From positions 14,203,434 through 14,267,433 of the forward strand of contig OZ038482.1 in the NCBI GenBank assembly GCA_964036315.1: DNA of 64,000 nucleotides. Reading direction: 5' to 3'. Made by a program: the position numbers and the translations under genes. This document shows, piece after piece, positions 55,942-64,000 of the stretch. The notes under the pieces are model-generated. The model made no database searches, was not told the DNA's origin, and saw nothing but the letters and a program-made list of their open reading frames with translations. This DNA is from Acanthosepion esculentum. Taxonomy: Eukaryota > Mollusca > Cephalopoda > Sepiida > Sepiidae. The stretch's first letter is position 1. The number at the start of each line of letters is the position of its first letter.

Positions 55942-56410
55942 AATCGAATGGGCATTTAACCGAAAATGTAGTGGCGTACCTATATGTATGTCACACTCTT
56001 TATCGTAATGTGTTACATATATTCATGATTATTTACTCAAATGTTACTGTAAGATGATAAGTATTTTGAGAAAAAGCACATTTTACTACAGCAAAAATCT
56101 TAAGCTTTTACGATATGAAAGATCTTTCAAAAATCGCTTTTAATGATCATTATCTTAAAGGGATGAACTAGCTTTTATCTCACTGTTAAATACGAATTTA
56201 AATAATTAGATGCTACTTAATTGCACTTAAATATTTTTACAAATACAAATTTCAATAAACAAATTCAAATAAGAAAAATTTTAACTTTAAATTTAGATTT
56301 AGTAATTTAATCACTTAAAATTCAGTGATAATTATTAGTCCTATTCTACCTTATAATACTACTAAGTAAAATAATTAAAAGTATTGCTTGTCACTATTTT
56401 TACTTGTACA
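55942..56410. other. AT-rich core between inverted minisatellite arms
   Basis: About 470 bp, AT-rich, without coding potential. It is bounded by minisatellite in one orientation on the left and in the opposite orientation on the right. Confidence 0.7.
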
Positions 56411-56486
56411 ATGTCCGTCGGCCTAATGTCCGTTCGGCCAAATGTCTCTCGGCCAAATGTCCGTCAGCCAAATGTCCGGCCACAAT
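56411..56486. repeat. 15-bp minisatellite, inverted, right foldback arm
   Basis: About five units of AATGTCCGTCGGCC type, the reverse complement of the array at 55331-55941. One unit reads GTCTCTCGGCC. Confidence 0.88.
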
Positions 56487-56491
56487 TTATT

Positions 56492-56665
56492 CAGCTCAGA
56501 CTTGGTGTCTGGGAGCATTTGTAACAAAAGCAGAAAGAATGTGGGTCTAGTACTGAAGAGTTGACCCGTCTTTGTCACCCATATTTTGATGCAGGCAGAG
56601 GTTAACCTCATTAAGAAAGATATGCTGGAAGCTAAAAAATATAAGGTAAACCAAGACAGGTAAAG
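56492..56665 (+). repeat. Direct repeat A, right copy
   Basis: Aligns with 55136-55305 at roughly 80 percent by eye, with an extra ACTGAAGAGTTGACCC-like insertion in the middle. Confidence 0.82.
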
Positions 56666-58284
56666 ACAGAAGTGATGCGAGAATTACTTAAGACTGAATC
56701 AGAAAGTTAACAGAATTGAAGAAAGAAAAGAAGATATTTATCGATTATTATTCGTAATAATATTGTGGGCTTTTATAAATCCAGGCGCGGTTCTGTAATT
56801 CTATTACCAAAATCCCATGATGCGTCACGACAATGTGATTACGTATTGTATAACTTTATTTTCAGCGTGTCTGTTGCTAAGTTTGAAGTGGTCACGGAGT
56901 AAAAGTTTGACAGATTGTATCGGAGAAAAAAAAGGAAGGCGTACTTAAGAAGAATTCACAGACTGTGAAATGAAATTAGGAATTGCAGAAGACAAAATGA
57001 TTGACATATGGACGAGCGATCGAATTGACGAAATGATAATTATTCGCTTGGATTGATCGTCTGATGAAACTAGAAAGGCGGGAATCAGAAACTTTTATAT
57101 TTTTACAGAACAGAATCCAAGGTTGTATCTACGATAGACAGGCTTTTTTTACTTAAAATAAAATTTATTAGATTAAAGCTATAATCTTATTTGGACAGTG
57201 AACTGTCGTCATAAATTAGATTTTGCTAAATTCTATTTCGGGTTATGGATTTTAGACTGCTGATTACAATATTAAACCTGTCACCAGTTTCATGTGTGTG
57301 GGTTCCACGGTTTTTCAGAACGTAAGCGACAATGGATTTTCATAGTTTCTTTTTCTTTTTAGCAACACATGCCTCTTTACGATCTCTCTTTTTCTGTGTG
57401 GTACTTATTTTGTTTAACATTTGCTAAAATTTCACAATTGAATATTCATTGTTTTTCTCTGCTCTTCCTATCTTCGTTGCAGACTGTAATAGTGAAATTC
57501 TCCAACATTCCTTTCATGTTATATGTTCCCATAATTCTGTTTTTCTTTCTTTCTTTTCCAAAGTTTCTCGTTTTATTCTATGATTTATTTTTATCGATTT
57601 TAATGGAGTCTGTCTACAGTATAGCGTCTTAGTGGCTTTATTTATATATATATGGTCCACCGCTAAAGGTGCTTGGAAATTGGTACCAGCTCTTCTTTCA
57701 GTGATGCTTTATCTTTAAAAAGAGTCCGATCAAAAATTAAATTCTGCTTCGAAATCTTAGCTACAGATAGACAGTCCTCTCTTTCCAGCCTTGGCAGACT
57801 TTAAATTTGTTCACCTGAACTCGTAAGGATGACTTTTTATCCATCCCGTAGCCTCTTGCTCACAGAATCAACTTCGACACCCTATCGTTGCTCTATCTCA
57901 ACTTCCGTGGGTAAGCATCATTCTTTTGCGCGACCAGTTCAGACTTTTACAGCCAAAGACCGTCTTGCAACGTCCCAGTGGGTTAAATCACTTTAATTCC
58001 CTACGTATTCCTTTGTCAAGAAGGGCGTTAAACTCTAGCGAAGTCTCGCTATTTTATGGAACAGACAATCGCGTAGATGCATCCACGAACAAAATACAAC
58101 CTAACCTCATCCATCTTGAATCATTCGTTTTCGATCCGTTATGTCCTCGCAGTATTAACTTTCTCCTTCCTCCTCTTACGTCCCAATCATATACTGCATT
58201 CAAAAGCCCTCAACCTTGAGTGGCTCTTGGGCCTTGTATTGGGGGATCTTCAATAAAAGTGAAAAAAAAAAGAATGTTCACTGT
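56666..58284. other. Unassigned spacer
   Basis: No gene or classified repeat. Short frames at 57369-57632 and 57926-58219 are T-rich or Ser/Leu-rich without family resemblance. Confidence 0.4.
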
Positions 58285-58560
58285 TCATTATTCGGACTAT
58301 TGTCCTCATCTTTGTCGCCATATTTATTACAACGTTTCGGCCGTTGTACTCTCCAGCCTTCTTCAGGTGGATGGAATGTCGAACTGGACCCTTTATTTCG
58401 CTCACTGGGATAGACTGTTCTAGTACCACGTGCCATGTTTAATGGATGTCTCCAAGTTCTCCACTGCCTTAACCGGGTATCGAACTGACACTCTTTGGGT
58501 CCTGTCACTGGATCTAACTAACGCCTTTATCCACTGTGCCATGTGTCCTTGAGGACACCT
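58285..58560 (-). mobile_element. tRNA-derived SINE, family A, copy 2
   Basis: On the minus strand the head is GGCACAGTGGATAAAGGCG (box A) and GTTCGATACCCGG (box B), the body CATTAAACATGGCACGTGG and the tail CCTGAAGAAGGCTGGAG, then CGGCCGAAACGTTGTAATAA and GCGACAAAGATGAGGACAAT. This is the best-preserved head of the family in the window. Confidence 0.85.
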
Positions 58561-58812
58561 GAAGAAGGCCACCTAATACCTCATCTCAGAAATGCAGACA
58601 GATGTTCACTGTTGTTTGCAACTAGCGACGATGTAGGACAAAGTTGTATTACTCTTCGCGTAAGAGGTCTTTTGTTCATTATTATTATCGATTGGGAGAC
58701 ATACAATCCTGCTGGAAGACATATAAATCATCGTGAAAAGGGGTATGAAGTGAAAATGGAAACCGTCTTCTATAGTTATCAGAGACCATCTATGCAAATA
58801 TGTGAGTGTTTT

Positions 58813-58855
58813 TACACACACACAAACATACATACATACATACATACATACATAC
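58813..58855. repeat. (CA)n and (CATA)n simple repeat
   Basis: ACACACACACAAACATACATACATAC run. Confidence 0.92.
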
Positions 58856-58896
58856 TATGTTTATGGGTTAAAGTTGGTAAATATTAGTACACAGCG

Positions 58897-59003
58897 CACG
58901 TAAATATAAAAGTCGACATTGAAGTCAACACACAGAGGCGACAATCTGTTTCATGCTAAACTCGCGCCTTTGGGTGTTGATTTCAATGTCCATTTTAGAA
59001 CTT
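58897..59003. repeat. AT-bracketed dispersed repeat, copy 4, in inverted halves
   Basis: 58897-58960 is in the orientation of the 13463 copy (GACATTGAAGTCAACAC, AGGCGACAATCTGTTTCATG). It is followed at about 58970 by the opposite orientation (GGTGTTGATTTCAATGTCCA). The halves can pair as a hairpin. Confidence 0.7.
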
Positions 59004-59280
59004 TCTCACTGACAGTTCAAGAAAGACATTTGTATAACATGGAAAAACAAGGAAAATTAATTCATTTTAATATGTGTAAATAGCCACTCTTTGCCTGAAG
59101 AAGGTCGCGAGACCCGAAACTCTAAGCTATATATATATTCTTGGATCTACCAAATTAAAAAATTAAAAAGATTCTCACTTATAATATTTGAACTTTAGCG
59201 TTGCGATTTGCACGCTCCAACACTACATAGCCGTTAATAAATAGCTCATTCTTAAAAACATCTTTTCGGTCGGAAAACAC

Positions 59281-59285
<5 letters not shown>

Positions 59286-59346
<61 letters not shown>
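59286..59346. repeat. (AT)n microsatellite
   Basis: AT run of about 60 bp. Confidence 0.97.
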
Positions 59347-59348
<2 letters not shown>

Positions 59349-60979
59349 TTAAATGTAATATATAAATGTGCTTTTATTTATCATTTGATTTCTGCCTATA
59401 TGCTGCATCCAGTACCCCGAGAAACGAATGTCTTTTCCCGAGAATTCCTCAAGCAGTTTTGTTGCGTCTCTCTGAACATCGAACACTAAGCTGCTTGGAA
59501 TTCAACTGGTTTCTCTTCAGCTAAACTGCGATTCAGACGCTTTACCTCAATGCTGCATATGCAAATGCAGTACACTTTGCTGAGGGTGCATATTCAGATA
59601 TTTGGTTCTCTCTCACTCTTGTCGTCAACACCTCGTACCAGTGTGTTGCAGTAGTAAACAGCATTACACTGTTCGAACGATGAGTGAAATACAGAAGCCA
59701 TTGAAATATATTGCAATTCTTTGACACTTAGTTCTGAAGACGACATTTTGAATTTCTCGTCAGGTTTTACAACTGTCGTCTTTTTAAGCCGGTCGTAAGA
59801 TTAGAGATTATCCTCGATAGAAAATGTTACGCTAGATTCCGTTTTCATTGACACTTGTATCCTCTTCGATTAGAAAATGTATCAAGGCTAAAAAGAGCCC
59901 CCCCCACTGACTTTTCTTTATGAGCAGAGCCGAAATCAAAAGTGAAAGTGAAAGTAACCTTAGAAATGTATATTTTACTGGAGACTTTGATCAAATCTAT
60001 CAAGACACTTTATGTGTGACCAGAGCCATATTTCACGCGCCATGATTTCTTTCTTGACGTGATTTGTAGCATTATCTTTTAAAAAGAATTGGCGACAATA
60101 TGAGTGACGTAAAATCAGTAGGAATTTGACATTAAAAACATAGTGATGAAATATTTTTACTACTATGTTTATCCGACTAAAGTTTCAGAACAAGTGAAAC
60201 CTTTCTATTTAGGGGAAGTAGAAAATGATTTACAAAGCCAATGCTGTCAATTTTATGACTGAAAAACTTTTCTGCACTTTACGATTTTGAAGAGATATAT
60301 TATCTGGCATTTCTGCTGATAGACTTTCTCCAGAAATGAATAAAGATTGATGTTATGTGAAATTGGAATGGCTGCTATCAACTAGCATCGAATGTATTCC
60401 ATGGTTCGAAAAGTAAGTTAATCGCTCGACGAAATTAGAAAACGTCGATTGAGACAGAGAACCCCCCCCAAAAAAAAACAGAAACGTTAGTAACATCGAT
60501 TACAAATGGCGCAAAGCCAATTTGAAAAAAAAATGCTCCAAATTCTCAACTATTGATACCACTCTATACGTGAGTGTTTGTATGGGGGTGTGAGTCTCCG
60601 TACAGTGCTTTTCGAAGGCTTCATATTAACTTTCTCTTTTACGAAAGACCTATATTATTACAGTTTTCCAGCGGTCATATTGAAACAGTGCAAAGCGAAG
60701 AAGCAATTACTATTAATTTATACAGTAAAAAGTTTTGTGTGTTCCCAGCACCTAACGAAGAAACACAAAGAAACAGGAAAAAACTGTCTAAGACGATTTA
60801 GTGTAGCTGATGTAGAAGACTTCAAAATATCTCTTTGAGTAGTCTTACAATGCTTCTCGAACACAGTCATTGGTCGACATACAACATATCATTCATAGCT
60901 GCCATTAACGTACTTACCTATTCAAAATTAAATTCATTTTTATCAATGCAACTTAGAGAAATTTATAAAAATGGGTCTG
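59347..60979. other. Unassigned spacer
   Basis: Two overlapping frames at 60574-60838 have no recognised relatives. No repeat family assigned. Confidence 0.4.
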
Positions 60980-61555
60980 AGAATATTAAAAGGTTTACCA
61001 TATTTGGAATTGGAATGAAAACCGTGATGAGAGATATGCGGAATTCATCATAGAAATCCAGAATTTGGATATAATAACCCGTAAAGATTTCAAATAGCTT
61101 AAAGTATGGATCATTTACAACAAACGTAATACAGGAGATAAGAAGTGTGAATATAAAATAGGCTGCGACAGAGGTTGTTTTGCCCAACACCATAAGATGC
61201 TACAATATCAAAATATTGATCTATGAACTCAAATCGTGTCTTTAAATAGACCCGTCAGTTGTAGGCTTTTATACGCACGTCATGCACGGCGCCCACGACT
61301 CGTAACACTATCAGCTATCTGTAAACGTTTTCTCAAATCAGTGGATGCAAAATGGCTTCAAGAAAATGAAACTTGTAGATCTTAAAATAAACCGTCATCA
61401 GATCTTCATACACTGGCGTTACGGAATCAAAAACAAAGAACGTTACCGAAATAACAAAAACACATCTCTTGAAGACTTCTAAAAACAGCAACAACTAAAA
61501 TTGATAGCATATATAACTAGAAGGAAAAATAATGAAATAAATCTACACACACTCT
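60980..61555 (+). pseudogene. LINE relic (family 3, copy 2), left part
   Basis: Decayed plus-strand sequence that aligns with 48440-48700: TTGTTTTGCCCAACACCATAAG versus TATTTTGCCCAACACCGCAAAT, and AATATTGATCTATGAACTCAAATCG versus AACATTAACCTGAAAACTCGAGTTA. Interrupted at about 61555 by the Tc1 copy 3; the relic resumes at 62081. Confidence 0.72.
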
Positions 61556-62080
61556 TCTGCAGATTAATTGAAACAAAACGAATAATTCCGTTATTATTTA
61601 CTTTTTTCCTATTCTTCCCATGAAACATGACCCAGTGCACATATTAGTACTTCGTATGCCCATTCCACAAAGACGTTCATTGCAGATTGACCACAGATTC
61701 TCGATTGGATTTAAAGAGTTTTCGGGCCAGTCTATAGTACTTTAATTTGCTCACTGGTAAGGCTTGTCAGTGTGTTTGTGCAGCGTTTCAAGTTTCATAC
61801 GCTTCCTTGGAGTAATGTCCATCGCAGACAATGGCCGTAGGATAACTAATCGACAGTCGAAACAATAGTGTCTGGATGTGATGAAAATTTGATGTATTCG
61901 CGGATGACGCAATATTTTTCAAGGCCAAATTTCATCATACTGCATGAAAATAGATTCATTTTAATGCATGCACACCACTGCAAATGGCCTAATCTGAGGA
62001 AAAAATAAAAATCGATTACAGCCCCAAGTGGGTCTAAACTAACCTTATGTTTAAAAAAAGGAAACGAAAGCTGGTTCAAT
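61556..62080 (-). mobile_element. Tc1-like transposon relic, copy 3, nested in a LINE relic
   Basis: Starts GATTAATTGAAACAAAACGA and follows the same sequence as 54012-54543. The minus strand reads DWPENS, then LNPIENLWSICNERLCGMG: here the catalytic Glu is kept but a 6-bp deletion removed the Pro-Asp before LNP. Right end near GGAAACGAAAGCTGGTTCAA. Dead copy. Confidence 0.8.
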
Positions 62081-62200
62081 GAACATTCCACACTACCTTA
62101 AACAAAAATTAGGAATGAAACTTCCATCGTTACTAGAATGAGCGAAAATAGTGGATATGAGAAGTTTAGTTTCCTGAAAAACAGTTTCAAGCGAAAGAGT
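62081..62200 (+). pseudogene. LINE relic (family 3, copy 2), right part
   Basis: AACATTCCACACTACCTTAA then ATTAGGAATGAAACTTCCATC aligns with the 115-bp unit (CATTCCACACAACTTCATAC, AGGAAAGAAACCACCATC). A single copy of the unit is present here, unlike the four at 48935-49395. Confidence 0.7.
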
Positions 62201-63174
62201 TTATGAAATTCAATTGATAGTAACGACAACTGTTCGGTCAATGAATGCTGAATGTTTCCTTATAAGGAAACGGCTATTCTCACCATTACTATCACCGTAT
62301 CAGAAAATTGCTATCAATTGCTTTCTCACTTTATGCTATGTCGGCTATATTTTCGGATAACGAACGAAACCATCTATATATCAGAGATGTACGTTCTGAA
62401 CATGACAGCCATGTTTGGAATGTGCTCTAGAACAGACACTCATTTATTTTGCCGCCTCGCTTGTCCGAGTGGATAGAACGCTTTTGCTGAGAACCGGGAT
62501 TACATCACGTGAACTCGCATGTACTAAGGGGGAGGGAACTATTTTGTAATTTTCAAAAAGTATTTAACATTTCAAAGTTTTTTCTTGCGCTTCCACTTAT
62601 CCGTAATCAGCAGTAATATCGTAATAAAATATTTTTGAACGTACATGCTTACAATACTATTTATTTTAAATAAATTAAAATCAACCACCCTATTTCTTAA
62701 AAGGTCTCGAAGATGAAAATCTTTTATTCCATATGTTCTTTCAGTTGTATTCGAGTGATTTTATTTTCTAACAAATTTGAATTTCACAAATCTAACAAAT
62801 TTGAATGCCACACATCTAACTTATAAATAAAAGGGAAAATATTCTATCTGCGATGATGTCTTAGTATCAAGACTTTGTAGAAGTCTTTTTTAAAATACAT
62901 TTTATATTTGCAAAAATCACATGTTCTCATTTCATGTGAGTATATGGAAGCAAATATTGAATGCAAGTGACTCTTAGAAATAGATATGTTTACAAATAGT
63001 TCTACTGATTAGCTTAAAGTAAAAGATTAATTAGTCCTTTCTATGAAATATTTTAACAAGGAATAAATTGAATTCTGTTAGTTTTGAGAGCTTTAAATTC
63101 CTAATTTAAAACAAATTTTACTTGTACATCTGGCACTTTTAGTTTGATTTTGAACTAAAAAGTCCGTATATTAT
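62201..63174. other. Unassigned AT-rich spacer
   Basis: No gene. A CGCTTGTCCGAGTGGATAGAACGC segment at 62458-62481 resembles a tRNA or SINE box A region, but no box B follows at the right distance. Confidence 0.4.
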
Positions 63175-63320
63175 TTACAATATTCGGACTATTGTCCTCA
63201 TCTTTGTCGCCATATTTATTACAACGTTTCGGCCGTTGTACGCTCCGGCCTTCTTCAGGTGGTTGGAATGTCGAACTGAGCCCTTTATTTCGCTCACTGG
63301 GGTAGATATAAGTCAAGTGG
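63175..63320 (-). mobile_element. tRNA-derived SINE, family A, copy 3 (tail half, inverted)
   Basis: ATTCGGACTATTGTCCTCAT to AACGTTTCGGCCGTTGTACG is the minus-strand tail of family A, truncated near 63310. It lies head-to-head with the plus-strand copy starting at about 63330. Confidence 0.8.
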
Positions 63321-63329
63321 TTCCACGTG

Positions 63330-63612
63330 CTATGGACAAATGGCACTGTGGATAAAGGCGTTAGATCCAGTGACAGGACCCAAAGAGTGTGATTTCAATA
63401 CCCGGGTAAGGCAGTGGAGAACTTGGAGAGAGGAATTAACAGGAGATAACTGATAACTGACATCCATTAAACATGGCACGTGGAACTAGAACAGTCTACC
63501 GCAGTGTGCGAAATAAAGGGTTCAGTCCGACATTCCAACCACCTGAAGAAGGTCGGAGCGTACAACGGCCGAAACGTTGTAATAAATATGGCGACATAGG
63601 TGAGGTAGGACT
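63330..63612 (+). mobile_element. tRNA-derived SINE, family A, copy 4
   Basis: Head ATGGCACTGTGGATAAAGGCG with box B GATTTCAATACCCGG (diverged from GTTCGATACC), body ACATCCATTAAACATGGCACG, tail CCTGAAGAAGGTCGGAGCG and CGGCCGAAACGTTG. Full-length layout in plus orientation. Confidence 0.83.
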
Positions 63613-63775
63613 CGATTGCTTCAAAGATGAGAGCAGCTCTGTTTAAGCATCGCTCGTTTCATCAGATACCTGGAAGGTTATAGAAAGGTTGATCTAAACA
63701 TTGGTTGTCATACGGATTGTCTGACCAATGCAGATCAGCTGGCGGATGTTCCATTAACATTGCCAGATTCCACAA

Positions 63776-63776
<1 letters not shown>

Positions 63777-63844
<68 letters not shown>
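63777..63844. repeat. (CTAT)n microsatellite
   Basis: About 17 uninterrupted CTAT units. Confidence 0.97.
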
Positions 63845-64000
63845 GATAGCATTGCTTCTTTATCTGAAACTCGATTCTCCGATGCCGGTAAAATCGAAGA
63901 AAAAGGTTGGTGACTTTTTTGTGGAATCTTCCACGACTGCCAGTTAACCCTGCTGGGAAATGCACTCTTCCTGTTGTAATTTTCACCACCATCATACTTA

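Noticed and set aside
55008..56008. Three long frames of 211-315 codons, on both strands
   Set aside because: A 15-bp unit is a multiple of three, so any register without a stop stays open. The pentapeptide repeats show no selection signal that can be judged here, and frames overlap on opposite strands.
62458..62520. tRNA-Ser or tRNA-Leu-like segment
   Set aside because: Only a box-A-like stretch; no box B or acceptor pairing at the right distance.

Overview
This window looks like intergenic, repeat-dense eukaryotic DNA. No host protein-coding gene could be supported in it. The mixture points to an invertebrate, most plausibly a cephalopod mollusc such as an octopus. It holds long (AT)n and (CTAT)n microsatellites, a long AT-rich satellite, tRNA-derived SINEs, a TX1/L1-like LINE, Penelope-like elements with GIY-YIG endonuclease, Tc1/mariner relics and a Ty3-type LTR element. 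The species assignment is inference from repeat style and cannot be proved from the sequence alone.

Layout. 1-11758 is one continuous satellite array with a 78-bp monomer, a 71-bp variant and higher-order repeats; the window starts inside it. 11950-15500 holds a Tc1 relic and a cluster of (CTAT)n and (AT)n tracts. 15500-17970 has SINE pieces, a 42-bp minisatellite, a LINE 3' end, a short terminal-inverted-repeat transposon and a Penelope RT fragment. About 18000-24110 is a nearly complete but frameshifted non-LTR retrotransposon (ORF1, then APE endonuclease, reverse transcriptase and a zinc-binding C-terminus). 24600-27000 has microsatellites and two LINE remnants. 27657-30020 is a long unclassified element with a broken minus-strand reading frame that contains a 190-bp internal duplication. 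30090-39780 is a mosaic: SINE, a mariner inserted in a (CTAT)n tract, two Penelope fragments, LINE fragments, minisatellites and several inverted repeats.

39779-45258 is a structurally complete Ty3/gypsy-type LTR retrotransposon on the minus strand. It has two 270-bp LTRs differing at 6 sites, a PBS, a PPT and the order gag, protease, RT, RNase H, integrase, but it is broken by several stops and frameshifts. It sits inside a (CTAT)n microsatellite with a TCTAT duplication. 46770-47718 is a Tc1-like element with intact TIRs, no N-terminal half and a changed catalytic Glu. 47930-50060 is a LINE relic whose coding sequence has expanded into a 115-bp tandem repeat, followed by a duplicated 215-bp segment. 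53880-54543 has a tRNA-like SINE beside a Tc1 relic. 55136-56665 has an unusual foldback-like arrangement built on a 15-bp minisatellite. 58285-63844 has SINEs, a LINE relic interrupted by a third Tc1 copy, an inverted SINE pair and a final (CTAT)n tract.

Most long open frames in the simple repeats (poly-Ile-Tyr, Leu-Ser-Ile-Tyr, Asn-Val-Arg-Arg-Pro) are artefacts of repeat periods divisible into codons. The coding content that is real belongs to transposable elements, and almost every copy carries visible inactivating lesions.
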